A stretch of 64,000 nucleotides of DNA, taken from NCBI RefSeq assembly GCF_017498545.1, contig NZ_CP071793.1, forward strand, positions 11,092,256 to 11,156,255, given 5' to 3'. Shown in pieces: positions 44,984 to 53,914 of this stretch. The position numbers were made by a program, and so were the translations under genes. Origin of the DNA: Sulfidibacter corallicola. GTDB lineage: Bacteria; Acidobacteriota; Holophagae; Acanthopleuribacterales; Acanthopleuribacteraceae. The notes under the pieces were generated by a model that searched no databases, was not told where the DNA came from, and saw nothing but the letters and a program-made list of their open reading frames with translations. Numbering within the stretch: the stretch's first letter is position 1; each line of letters starts with the position of its first letter.

Positions 44984-46210
44984 ATGCGCATGCTGGTTTG
45001 GATGATCTGGTGTTCGTCTGCCCTGATGGCGGGCACGGCCGATTGGCCGCAATGGCGCGGTCCCGCACGCGACGGAACGGCCCCGGGGTTCCAGGTCCCG
45101 ACGAAATGGCCCGAGGCGCTGCGAAAACAGTGGTCCGTTCCGGTGGGCCAGGGCTACGGATCACCGGTGACGGCGGGCGATCGTGCCTTTCTAATCACCT
45201 CGAGCGGCGAGAAGGAGCGCGTGCTCTGCGTGGATTTGACCACGGGCAAAGAAGTCTGGTCCCATGCCTACGAGATCGACTTCAAGGAGAACAGCTACGC
45301 CTTGAAATTCGGCAAAGGCCCCTTTTCCACGCCCCTTTGGCAGCAGGGCCGACTCTACACGGTGGGCATCACCGGCCAGGTGTTCTGCTTCGAGGCAAAG
45401 ACCGGTAACATTCTGTGGCACAAGGCCTTTGACGGCGTGCTCAACGACCAACGTCACTACTTTTGCGGGAACTCGGTATCGCCGATCGCGTTCGAGGACC
45501 TGATCATCGTACACGTCGGCAACGAGACGCAAGGTCTCCTGACCGCCTACCACGGCAAAACCGGTAAACAGGTATGGCAGTGGCGCGGCGACATTCCGGG
45601 CTACGCCTCCCCGATCCTCGCGAAACTGCACGGAACGCCTCAATTGGTCACGCTGACGCAAAACCAGGTTGCGGGCCTGAACCCGAAGACGGGCGCGTTG
45701 CTTTGGCAACACGCGTTCCAGTCGAACTGGCGCGAGAACATCGTCTCTCCCGTGGTCTTCGGCGACACGGTGATCGTTTCCGGTGTGGAACGCGAGACCA
45801 CGGCATTGCAGGTTCGGCCGCACGACGGCGCCTGGCAGGTGAACGTCAAGTGGCGAAACAAGGACGTGGTGATGTACATGAGTACGCCGGTATTGATCGA
45901 TGGAACCCTGTACGGCCTGTCCCACAAGAGCAAGGGTCAATTTTTCGCGATGGACGCCCGAACGGGCGAGACCCAGTGGTTGAGTGACGGCCGCATGGGC
46001 ATGAACGCGGCCCTGGTATCCTTCGGGCCCCAAATCGCCGGCGTGACGACTCATGCTCGGTTGCATCTGTTCAAGGCCGTCGGCGACAACTACACGCCCT
46101 TGAAAGACTACAAGCTGGCGGATTCACCGATCTGGGCCCAGCCCGTGTTTTTCAAGGACAAGGTCCTCGTCAAGGATCGGGACCATCTGGTCTTGTGGCA
46201 GTTCCCCTGA
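44984..46210 (+). CDS. PQQ-like beta-propeller repeat protein, secreted
   Basis: 408 residues from the ATG at 44984 with GGGAGGAAA just upstream. The signal peptide is MRMLVWMIWCSSALMAG, then 'DWPQWRGPARDG', the usual opening of secreted PQQ-like propellers. Blades carry 'LTTGKEVWSHAYEI', 'AKTGNILWHKAFD', 'GKTGKQVWQWRGD', 'PKTGALLWQHAFQ' and 'ARTGETQWLSDG', the tryptophan-docking repeats. It lacks the catalytic residues and c-type haem site of PQQ dehydrogenases, so it is probably a scaffold or binding protein in the periplasm, comparable to BamB-like and planctomycete 'WPQWRG' proteins. It is convergent with the Rieske gene. Confidence 0.88.
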   Translation: MRMLVWMIWCSSALMAGTADWPQWRGPARDGTAPGFQVPTKWPEALRKQWSVPVGQGYGSPVTAGDRAFLITSSGEKERVLCVDLTTGKEVWSHAYEIDFKENSYALKFGKGPFSTPLWQQGRLYTVGITGQVFCFEAKTGNILWHKAFDGVLNDQRHYFCGNSVSPIAFEDLIIVHVGNETQGLLTAYHGKTGKQVWQWRGDIPGYASPILAKLHGTPQLVTLTQNQVAGLNPKTGALLWQHAFQSNWRENIVSPVVFGDTVIVSGVERETTALQVRPHDGAWQVNVKWRNKDVVMYMSTPVLIDGTLYGLSHKSKGQFFAMDARTGETQWLSDGRMGMNAALVSFGPQIAGVTTHARLHLFKAVGDNYTPLKDYKLADSPIWAQPVFFKDKVLVKDRDHLVLWQFP

Positions 46211-46331
46211 CCCCGCGAATCATCGCCTGAACGCACCCGCCGAACGGGTGCCACGACCGATAGTCCCCACAGTTGAAATCGCCGGAAGAACCGGGTCACG
46301 CCCGGTCTTTCCGGCGCGGTTCGGCGGATGT

Positions 46332-47918
46332 TCAGTCACGGTAATCCCGCCCCACCAGGTCCAAGGCCTGGTGAACGGTGCGCCGCACGTGTTTCTGTTT
46401 GATCGGCGCCTCGAAGAAGCGGCGCAGCGCCGCGAACAGACGCCGTTGGGTGTCCTCTCCCAACAGCGGCGCCATGCGTCGGCAAGCCACCGCGGTCTTG
46501 CCGAGGTGGCAGGAAAGGATCGGCAGGCCCAGCCCGTGGTCGGCCAGCTCGGTACTGCAGGCTTGCCACGCTTGTTCCGCATCCACGGAATCCACGGCGG
46601 GCGGTGTCTCGGTATCCGCGAGGAACGCCTGGTTGCGACCGACGAAACACGCGAGCTGAAGCAGGCCGGCGGGCCACAGTTCGGGCTGCCGCCGAGCGTG
46701 GGCCACCAGGGCTTCGGCAAAGGTCAATGAGTGGGTGAAGTCGAGCCACGACACATTTTGACGAACGGGCACCCGCCACGAGAAATGGAGCTGGGTATCG
46801 AAGGCCAACATGTTGTTGGCGGCCTGATGAACCAACGCACGGAATACCGCCTCGGGCGGGTGCTCGGCCAGGGACTCGACCGTCCAGGACATGGCCGGGT
46901 TGGTGCGTAGGGCGAAGGGCATGACCAACGCGTCGGGCGAGGCTTTCGCGACCGAAGGCGGAACCAGTTCCAAATAATGAGCGTAGCGACGAAAATCGGG
47001 CACCCGATCCTCGCGCACGGCAAAACACAGGTAGCGCGCGAGCGGCCGCGCCACATGGGGCAGCACCGATTCGCCGAGGCGCTCGACGATACCGCCGACC
47101 GCATGGGTGTAGATCAGGGCGTGTCCGAACCCCATGTAATGGGACAGGGCGGCTCGTGCGAACACCGGCATCAAGGCCGACCAGCCGAGACCGCGATCGA
47201 GTGCCTCGTTGAGGGTGGCCACCGCCGCGTTCTCGTCCTCGCGACCCACGGCTCGGCAAAAGTCCGTTTCGTTCCAGGGCACGCGTTCTTCCGTGTAGGT
47301 GAAGGCGGGTTGGCGCAGGCTGTCGTCGGCGAGATGGTCGATGATTTCGCTGACATAGGCGATCTTGCGATCCGTGTCCTCACCGGCCTGATCCGCGAGT
47401 TCCAGCCAGGAAGGAATGGCGCCCAGGGCATGCGTCATACCGTATTCGAACCGATCCCAACTCCACCCGATGGCCGCGCGAATCGGTTCGTCCAAACCCA
47501 GTTCTTCGAAGTGAAAGCGTGCGAGGAGACGGGTCATGCGCCCGAAATCGCGATCGCGGAAGGCACCCTCGAGGTTCCCGAGCAGTTCGGCCTGAACCTC
47601 GTCTTTGGGTCGGGGAGCGACGTCGATCCAGATCCAGTCCGATTCCGTTTTGGTCGGGAAGGTCCTCAGGTTGTCCCCGTCGTAGAGATTGTTCCCGTCG
47701 TGCAGGTTGAACTTCCAATTGTGCCAGTGACAGGTGAGCACGCAGTTTTCATCGGCATGGCCGTCGGCCAGCGGATAGCCCTCGTGGGGACAGCGATTGG
47801 CGAAGGCGAAGACGCGCTCTCCCAAGCGGAGCACGGCAATTTGCAAGGGGCCGTGGCGGATGACCTTGGGTTTCCCCGCCGAAAGCCGATCGTGTTCTAT
47901 CGCGCGAATCCAGTCCAT
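46332..47918 (-). CDS. Rieske [2Fe-2S] protein with large helical C-terminal domain
   Basis: 528 residues from the ATG at 47918. The frame stays open upstream, but that stretch encodes the intergenic repeat and is not protein. Residues 1-100 are a Rieske domain: Cys43 and His45 in 'CPHEGYPL', Cys63 and His66 in 'CHWHNWKFNL' bind the 2Fe-2S cluster. The remaining 425 residues are mostly helical, with scattered His ('GVWSAL'-type segments, 'SHYMGFGHALIYTHAVGG', 'QLHFSWRVPVRQNVSW'), and do not resemble the usual catalytic domain of ring-hydroxylating oxygenases. Possibly an oxygenase or electron-transfer protein of an undescribed type. No reductase is nearby. Confidence 0.82.
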   Translation of the reverse strand: MDWIRAIEHDRLSAGKPKVIRHGPLQIAVLRLGERVFAFANRCPHEGYPLADGHADENCVLTCHWHNWKFNLHDGNNLYDGDNLRTFPTKTESDWIWIDVAPRPKDEVQAELLGNLEGAFRDRDFGRMTRLLARFHFEELGLDEPIRAAIGWSWDRFEYGMTHALGAIPSWLELADQAGEDTDRKIAYVSEIIDHLADDSLRQPAFTYTEERVPWNETDFCRAVGREDENAAVATLNEALDRGLGWSALMPVFARAALSHYMGFGHALIYTHAVGGIVERLGESVLPHVARPLARYLCFAVREDRVPDFRRYAHYLELVPPSVAKASPDALVMPFALRTNPAMSWTVESLAEHPPEAVFRALVHQAANNMLAFDTQLHFSWRVPVRQNVSWLDFTHSLTFAEALVAHARRQPELWPAGLLQLACFVGRNQAFLADTETPPAVDSVDAEQAWQACSTELADHGLGLPILSCHLGKTAVACRRMAPLLGEDTQRRLFAALRRFFEAPIKQKHVRRTVHQALDLVGRDYRD

Positions 47919-47982
47919 GGTGACCCCCGTTTTTACTTTGAACCTACACCCAACGGCGGTCGGCTTGGGGTGGTTTTTAGTT

Positions 47983-48045
47983 TTTTTTACCACAGAGGTC
48001 GCAGAGTTCACGGAGAGCACACTGTTTTTCACAATCCTAAAGCTA
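47983..48045 (+). repeat. 63-bp repeat, copy 1
   Basis: TTTTTTACCACAGAGGTCGC and the following 43 bases recur at 48096-48158 with a single mismatch by eye. This family ('accacagag...') is also present in inverse orientation downstream. Confidence 0.75.
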
Positions 48046-48095
48046 CCTGTGGAGGAGTGGAGTACATCTATGGCGAACGGTTTAGGGGGGTTTTG

Positions 48096-48158
48096 TTTTT
48101 TACCACAGAGGTCGCAGAGTTCACGGAGAGCACACTGTTTTTCACAACCCTAAAGCTA
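48096..48158 (+). repeat. 63-bp repeat, copy 2
   Basis: Second copy of the repeat at 47983-48045, one difference (ATCC to ACCC) near the 3' end. Fifty bases separate the copies. Confidence 0.75.
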
Positions 48159-48542
48159 TATAGTTCCACACAATACATCTCAAGTTGAAACCACACACTT
48201 ATAACATTTTTACTAATCTAATAGAAAAATCACCTACCAAAAACATAAAAAAATCATTCACCAATACATATTTTACAAATCTAAAAAAATCATCAGTCAA
48301 ATTCGACTCCATTATTACAGAAGCATACATTTTCACCAAACCAAAAAACAAGTTCACCACTGCAAAACTTCACACCCAACACACATTCAACAAAAAATAA
48401 CTCAACCACTTTCAAGAATAATAAATTACAAAGGGTCCGTATATTCATAAACTCATTCTCCGAAAACCAATTTACGTGTAGTAAAACAGCAGAGAACAAG
48501 CGATCAACTTTAGTAAGTTATCAACTCCGTGTTCTTCGTGGC

Positions 48543-48567
48543 CTCTGTGGTAAAAAAAATCCCTCCC
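48543..48567 (-). repeat. 25-bp repeat, inverse-orientation copy
   Basis: CTCTGTGGTAAAAAAAATCC plus CTCCC, exactly repeated at 48841-48865. Its first half is the reverse complement of the 'ACCACAGAG' core of the 63-bp repeats. Confidence 0.7.
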
Positions 48568-48840
48568 TCTAACCAAAACAAAAAAACAAAGGATGAGCGG
48601 CCAGCCTCAAAAATGACCGACTCCGTGTTCTTCGTGGCCTCTTATGTGACAAAACCTGTAAAGCTCGAACATAGGGCAGAAATCCCGATTTGGAGCATTG
48701 GTCAAAAGTCGGCCCGGCGGGCCAACCTACCGCGACGACGCCCCTCTCACAAATGCGGGAACTCCCAAACGATTCGCTTCGATTAGTTACCCACTTGAAA
48801 CCCGGTGGTCCGACAATCCGGCCCCCGGCCTGGGCGGCGA

Positions 48841-48865
48841 CTCTGTGGTAAAAAAAATCCCTCCC
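48841..48865 (-). repeat. 25-bp repeat, second inverse copy
   Basis: Identical over 25 bases to 48543-48567. It lies about 75 bases before the beta-helix gene. Confidence 0.7.
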
Positions 48866-48942
48866 CCAACCCACGGACCCGGGTGTAGGATAGAGGCATC
48901 GTACCTGTACAACTCAAATCAAGAAGCATCGAGGAGGGTGTC

Positions 48943-50268
48943 GTGCGTTTTCTCCTTGCATCGTTCGTTGGGAAAACCCTGTGTTGGATGGTCTGCCTGG
49001 CCTGTACCGGCCTCGCCGGTTTCGCCGGTGAGAAGGTTTATTTTGTCGGCGGGGACAAGGAGGCCGGCAAGGCCGCCGCCGCAACCGCAGGCGCCAAATG
49101 GGTGAAAAGTCTGACCAAAGGGTTGGCCAAGGCCGCCGCGGACCTGAACGGCGGCAAAAACCAGGTGACGCTCAAGGTGGCCGCGGGCGCGTTCAAAGGG
49201 GATTTGGGCTCGGGGGCCTACCAACTGCCCCAGTTCAACAACCCCGCCGGGACGCTCACGCTGATCGGCGGCTACGACGCGCAGTTCGCGAAACGCGATC
49301 CGTTTGGAACGCCGTCCACCATCGAGACGATCGCCGACCGCAGCGCACCACTCTGGACCTTTGCCCGCAACTCCAAGCTGAAGGGCCTCGTCGTGGACGG
49401 CCTGGTCTGGGACACGACCGCCTCCAACCGTTACGACGCAAAAACCAACAGCCTCTTGAAGGGCACCTCTTCCACCCATGTCTTCATCAAGTTCAACTAC
49501 TTCGAGACCGATCATCTCGAGTTTCGCAACAGTGTGTTCCTCAACGCGGCCCATCGCGTGATGGAACCCTTGATCCGAGCCGCGAGCCCCAAGGCCGTCG
49601 TCCGCTTCCACAACTCTATATTCCTGAACTGCGTGATTCCCTTGAAGTTGGAATCGGCTCACTTTCGCAACAAGCCCGCGCTGGTGGAAGTGGATCACTG
49701 TTCGTTCCTGTTGAATTGGGCCTACAATCCCGATCCCAATACCGGCAACCCCGCCGCACTGGAGATCGGCAACAAGAGCGCCGCACAGGAAATCAAGATC
49801 ACGAACAACCTGTTCTACGCCAACTTCGGCGGCGCCATCCTGGCGCTCAACCTGCAAATGCCGGCACTGACCATCAACAACAACAATTTCGTGGGCAACG
49901 GCATGCTGCACGGCCAAAGCGAGCCCGAAGCCGTCGCCATGATCGTCTCCGCGGGCGGCCGCAAACAGCCGATTCCGGTGGACGCCATCGAGGATGTCCC
50001 GGCGGTGGACGAAGCCGAAGACAACGTCTCGATCGCACCGGGCATTCCCCTTTCCCTGGGCGAGGTGAAAACGGTGGATGCCAGCAAGGTCAAGGTCGAG
50101 AAGACCTGGATGAACGAGGTCAATCGGCTCCTGGGCCGCAATTTGTCGGGCGGCAAGGTGGCGATCAGCGACTACGCCCCGAAGAAAAGTTACGACCCCG
50201 CTCGGCCCCCCTTTGCCTCGAAGGACGAAGCCAAGGCCTACGGCGCATCGCCGTCGCTGGTGCGCTAA
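48943..50268 (+). CDS. Secreted right-handed beta-helix repeat protein
   Basis: 441 residues from a GTG with GGAGGG upstream. The signal peptide covers 'FLLASFVGKTLCWMVCLACTGLAGFAGE'-like residues 3-28. The body alternates short strands in the pattern of parallel beta-helix proteins: 'LKGLVVDGLVWDTT', 'HLEFRNSVFLNAA', 'AVVRFHNSIFLNCVI', 'LVEVDHCSFLLNWAY', 'EIKITNNLFYANFGG', 'ALTINNNNFVGNG', with Asn ladders typical of the fold. The family includes pectate lyases and alginate epimerases, but no catalytic residues are identifiable and the sequence fits better with a surface or binding protein. It is convergent with the kinase operon. Confidence 0.75.
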   Translation: MRFLLASFVGKTLCWMVCLACTGLAGFAGEKVYFVGGDKEAGKAAAATAGAKWVKSLTKGLAKAAADLNGGKNQVTLKVAAGAFKGDLGSGAYQLPQFNNPAGTLTLIGGYDAQFAKRDPFGTPSTIETIADRSAPLWTFARNSKLKGLVVDGLVWDTTASNRYDAKTNSLLKGTSSTHVFIKFNYFETDHLEFRNSVFLNAAHRVMEPLIRAASPKAVVRFHNSIFLNCVIPLKLESAHFRNKPALVEVDHCSFLLNWAYNPDPNTGNPAALEIGNKSAAQEIKITNNLFYANFGGAILALNLQMPALTINNNNFVGNGMLHGQSEPEAVAMIVSAGGRKQPIPVDAIEDVPAVDEAEDNVSIAPGIPLSLGEVKTVDASKVKVEKTWMNEVNRLLGRNLSGGKVAISDYAPKKSYDPARPPFASKDEAKAYGASPSLVR

Positions 50269-50395
50269 CCCACGTTTCTCACGAGGTTTCGTCGCGAAGC
50301 AAGTGAGCTATTCCGTCGAGAGTCGAACCCCGGATGCATCCCGAGATCTCGGCATCGGTCGCGACCGACCGGGCCGCGATCCTCGGGGTCGCACC

Positions 50396-53026
50396 TCATT
50401 GGGACTCGGCCACCTCGAGCACCGCAAGGACATCGTCGAGCGAAGAACCGGCAAATGCGAGCCAGAACGCGTTGGGATCCGGTTTCCCCGCAAGGGTTTC
50501 GTAAGCATGGATCAGCTCGCGCCGAGCTTCGACGTAACAGGCCTGGTGCATCAGAAACACCCCCAACTTGGTGCGCACGATGGCGATTTCCAAGTGATCC
50601 GGTGGCAGCACTTTCGCGTAGGAGGCCAGGGCTTCGCGGGCATGTCGCTCCGCCAGCCCGTACTTGCCCTGGCGGTAGTACAGCGAGCCGAGGTTCGACA
50701 GGCCGGTGCCGATCCAATCGGGTCGGGGCCGTTCGGCTCCGCGATACACGACCAGGGTCTCCTTGTACATGGCCTCGGCGGTGGCGTAATCACCGCGGTT
50801 GAGCGCCACATTGGCCAGGCCGTTGAGCGTCACCGCGACGCGCGAGTGATGGGGGCCCAGTAGCCGCTTGCGGATGGCCAGCGCCTTCCCCAGATGTAGC
50901 GTGGCCTCGTCATATTTTTTAAGGTGTTCCAGGACCCCGCCGAGCAGTGCCCGGTTGGAAGCGGTGACCAGATGCTGGTCGCCGTGGTAGTGAAGGTTGA
51001 TTTCGAGGGCTTGCCGATAGAGCCGTTCGGCCTTGTCGAAATGCCCCTGCATGCGATGGTTCCAAGCTTGGTTGATCAGGGTATCGGCGTAATTGGGGTG
51101 CTTCGTGGTGAACAACGACTCGTTGAGTGCCAGCAGCCGTTCGTTGATGGCTTCGGACAGGGCGTACTCCCCGTTGAGCGCCCGAGCGTTGGCCAATCGT
51201 TCGAGTGCCAGCGCATACACCGGCCTCTCCCCCTTGCGCGCCAAAACGGCCACCGCGCCTTCCAACAACCCAATCGCCTCTTCGAACTTGCGCGCGTCGG
51301 CGAGCACGAACCCCAGTGCGGACATGCCCTCGGCCACGCGCGGGTGATCCTTGGAAAAATGACGACGCAAAACCTCCAGAGCCTGACGGGTCAGGTCTTC
51401 GGCCTCGCCCGGTTTGTCCTGGGCCTGCCGCAACAGTCCCAGACTGGTCAAGCTGGAGGCGGTATCGGGATGATCCACACCCAATCGGGCCTTGCGCATC
51501 GCAAGCGTGCGCGCGATCAGTTGTTCGGCCTGTTCGAGCTTTCCCAGGGACCGGTAGATCTCGCCCAGAGTCTGGTAGAGCGACGATTGAATCTCGGGAT
51601 CGGCATCGAAGGCATCGGCCTTGGCCACGCTCCGATCCATCAGTTCGGCGACGGTCAGGCTGCGCTCCGGTCCGGCGCCTTCGCCATCCTCGAAAAGATC
51701 CAGCATGAAGCGGTGGATGCGTGCGGATTTGTGCGCCTCTGCCAATGCGGCATCGCGGGCGAGACGAAGCCGCCAGGTGTAGAAAGCGGTCAAGCCGGCC
51801 AGGACAATCGCGACCAGCGCGACGGCCACCACGTCGCGGGTGTGCCGCTTCAAAAATTTCCCGAGCCGGTAGGACGTCGAATCGGGCCGCGCCATCAGCG
51901 GCTCGTGCTGGAAAAACCGATCCAAATCCTGGAGCAACACCTCGACCGAGGCGTAACGGCGCTTCAGGTCCCGATGCATCGCCGTCAGGCAGATCGCGTC
52001 CAGGTCCTGCCAATCCTGGTTCCCAGGCACCAGGACCGGCTTCAATCCACCTTCCTCGCCTCGCAGCGCCCGAATCGAAGGCTTTTCGGGTTCGGCCGTC
52101 AGCAGGCAGGCCTCGGCCTGGCCGGGCGAGAGCCGGGACAGATCGAACGGCATCCGACCCGTCAACAATTCGTAGAGAATGACGCCCAGCGAGTAGACAT
52201 CGGTGGCCACGCCGATCTGCTCTCCGCGAATCTGTTCGGGCGACGCGTAGGCCGGTGTCATCAAGCGCAGTTCGGCCTCGGTTTGGGTCACGTCGGTGGT
52301 GGGATCGCGCAACTCCTTGGCGATCCCGAAATCGAGCAGCTTGATCCGCGCGGTTCCCGAGGCCTCCTCACGCGTCACCATGATGTTGGAGGGCTTCAGG
52401 TCGCGATGGATCACCGCGTGGCGATGGGCTTCCAGCACGCCGCGGCACACTTGGCGGAACAGGTCGAGACGCTCGTACAGATCGGCCCCGGTCGCGCGGC
52501 AGTGATCGACGAGGGTCGTGCCCTCGACCAATTCCATCACGAAATACGGCGTGCCGTCCTCCAGGGTGTTGGCTTCGTAGAGCCGCGCGATCGCGGGATG
52601 ATTCAGACGGGTCAGGATTTGTTGCTCCCGCTGAAACCGCTCTTGGCGAGCCGGCGAGAGAAAGGGGTCCCGCAGGACCTTGATGGCCACGCGGGCATCG
52701 GGATCGCGGCGCACCGCCCGATAGACGACGCCCATGCCGCCCCGACCCAATATCGATTCGGTGCGATAGGGCCCGAATTGTGCGATGCGCGGCGCCGTGC
52801 CCTCGAGTACCGAACCGGCGGCTGCGGCAAGGCCGCGATCCATGACCGACGCCTCGCCGGCATCGACCGCCAACATGCCGCGCAAATTGGCGAGTACCAG
52901 GGGGGCCTCCTCGGTCAGACGCTCCAGAAACGCGGCACGCTCGTCTTCCGGAAGCGATAGGGCTTCGTGGAACAGCGATTGAATCCGCGCCCAGGCCGCC
53001 GCATCCAGCGTGCCCTTCTCGTTCAT
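50396..53026 (-). CDS. Serine/threonine protein kinase with TPR domain
   Basis: 876 residues from the ATG at 53026, overlapping the sigma stop by four bases (ATGA). After an 80-residue helical N-terminus the PknB-type kinase domain has GRGGMG (94-99), Lys116 in VAIKV, HRDLKPSN (207-214), DFG (232-234) and 'TPAYASPEQI', so it should be active. One membrane helix follows at about 410-430 ('DVVAVALVAIVLAGLTAFYTW'). The C-terminal 430 residues, outside the membrane, hold at least nine TPR units ('SLYQTLGEIYRSLGKLEQAE', 'TLHLGKALAIRKRLLG'). Being cotranscribed with an ECF sigma factor suggests that it phosphorylates or otherwise controls it. Confidence 0.92.
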   Translation of the reverse strand: MNEKGTLDAAAWARIQSLFHEALSLPEDERAAFLERLTEEAPLVLANLRGMLAVDAGEASVMDRGLAAAAGSVLEGTAPRIAQFGPYRTESILGRGGMGVVYRAVRRDPDARVAIKVLRDPFLSPARQERFQREQQILTRLNHPAIARLYEANTLEDGTPYFVMELVEGTTLVDHCRATGADLYERLDLFRQVCRGVLEAHRHAVIHRDLKPSNIMVTREEASGTARIKLLDFGIAKELRDPTTDVTQTEAELRLMTPAYASPEQIRGEQIGVATDVYSLGVILYELLTGRMPFDLSRLSPGQAEACLLTAEPEKPSIRALRGEEGGLKPVLVPGNQDWQDLDAICLTAMHRDLKRRYASVEVLLQDLDRFFQHEPLMARPDSTSYRLGKFLKRHTRDVVAVALVAIVLAGLTAFYTWRLRLARDAALAEAHKSARIHRFMLDLFEDGEGAGPERSLTVAELMDRSVAKADAFDADPEIQSSLYQTLGEIYRSLGKLEQAEQLIARTLAMRKARLGVDHPDTASSLTSLGLLRQAQDKPGEAEDLTRQALEVLRRHFSKDHPRVAEGMSALGFVLADARKFEEAIGLLEGAVAVLARKGERPVYALALERLANARALNGEYALSEAINERLLALNESLFTTKHPNYADTLINQAWNHRMQGHFDKAERLYRQALEINLHYHGDQHLVTASNRALLGGVLEHLKKYDEATLHLGKALAIRKRLLGPHHSRVAVTLNGLANVALNRGDYATAEAMYKETLVVYRGAERPRPDWIGTGLSNLGSLYYRQGKYGLAERHAREALASYAKVLPPDHLEIAIVRTKLGVFLMHQACYVEARRELIHAYETLAGKPDPNAFWLAFAGSSLDDVLAVLEVAESQ

Positions 53027-53559
53027 GGCCCCTGTCCCAGTTGAAAGGTCAGCCAGGCCCGCGCGGCACGCCATTGGCGGTCCACCGTGGAGCGCGACGT
53101 CCCCAGCATGTCGGCGGTCTCGGCAATGGTAAACCCGCCGAAGAAATGAAACTCGACCACCTTGCCTTGCTGGGGATCCAAACTGTTCAGGCGAACGAGC
53201 GCCTGGTCCAGCGCCAGCAGGTCGTCGGCGCCGGCGAAAGAGCGATCCCATCCGCCGCTCTCCCGATCGCTGAAACTCAGAATCGGCTGGTCGCCACCCC
53301 GCTTCTGGGCCGAGCGGTGACGGGCCGCATCCACCAAGATCTGGCGCATCGCGCGCGCAGCCATGCGCTTGAAGTGCAGCACCGACTCAGGCGATTTCTC
53401 CAACGTACCGGCCAAGCGGGCATAGACCTCGTTCACCAGGGCCGTGGGGTTGAGGGTCTGGCCGGCGTCCCCCTTTTTGACGTTGGCGGCCAGGCGCCGA
53501 AGGTGCTCGTAGGTCATGCTGAAAAGGTGATCGAGATCTGGAGTGGCTTCGCCGGTCAT
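53023..53559 (-). CDS. ECF-type sigma factor coupled to a Ser/Thr kinase
   Basis: 178 residues. Region 2 is the atypical type seen in the planctomycete/acidobacterial ECF-like group: 'LVNEVYARLAG', 'FKRMAARAMRQILVDAARHR'. Region 4 has 'RLNSLDPQQGKVVEFHFFGG' and 'FTIAETADMLGTSRSTVDRQWRAARAWL'-like helices for -35 recognition. No anti-sigma gene adjoins; instead the stop overlaps the start of a membrane Ser/Thr kinase gene. Such pairs are known to be regulated by phosphorylation of the sigma factor. The start at 53559 has no strong ribosome binding site. Confidence 0.9.
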   Translation of the reverse strand: MTGEATPDLDHLFSMTYEHLRRLAANVKKGDAGQTLNPTALVNEVYARLAGTLEKSPESVLHFKRMAARAMRQILVDAARHRSAQKRGGDQPILSFSDRESGGWDRSFAGADDLLALDQALVRLNSLDPQQGKVVEFHFFGGFTIAETADMLGTSRSTVDRQWRAARAWLTFQLGQGP

Positions 53560-53914
53560 GTGCTGTTCCCGATATTGCGGACCTGATCCTAACGGTGATG
53601 TAGGGCGTCATGAGGGGATTGAGCGCATCATAGCACGAAGCGACCACCCCGCATCAGCGAGGCGAAAGCGACTGCAAATGCAATATTTCCACAAGATCGG
53701 ATGCTGAAAAAAGTCCGAGACGTCGATCGGTCGCGGTATCGGCCCGACCGGCGCCGTGAAGAAATGGGATTTTCTTGACGTGACAGAACCCGCTTTTCCG
53801 CAGAGGAGGGTAAGCGCAAAGGATTCGGCTGCGCTCGCAGGCGGCGTCCGGACGCGGTCTCACACGCCCGACGCCGCCCATTCCCATCTTCGAAGAGCCC
53901 GGGAGGCTATGTTC
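53560..53914. other. Intergenic between divergent sigma and repeat-protein genes
   Basis: 355 bases, presumably with promoters for both genes. No clear -35/-10 pair, repeat or RNA gene was identified. The frame of the repeat-protein gene stays open upstream to 53756, but the encoded stretch lacks a start and precedes the signal peptide. Confidence 0.4.

Larger units (their letters stand above)
47919..48942. other. Intergenic with clustered repeats and AT-rich core
   Basis: About 1.02 kb. Two almost identical 63-bp direct copies at 47983-48045 and 48096-48158 are followed by a strongly AT-rich stretch (about 48160-48500) with short A-run motifs, then inverse-orientation copies of the same motif near 48525-48567, 48621-48646 and 48841-48865. 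No protein gene is supported here. The whole looks like a cluster or composite of small mobile repeats. Confidence 0.6.

Noticed and set aside
47919..48032. N-terminal extension of the Rieske protein
   Set aside because: The codons upstream of 47918 are the intergenic 63-bp repeat read in frame; the Rieske domain begins at the ATG at 47918.
48185..48400. A 71-residue Lys/Thr/Asn-rich frame in the AT-rich core
   Set aside because: Composition follows from the AT-rich DNA; no ribosome binding site and no resemblance to a protein.
50924..52960. A 678-residue open frame antisense to the first kinase gene
   Set aside because: Composition typical of a shadow frame; the kinase and TPR motifs are on the other strand.
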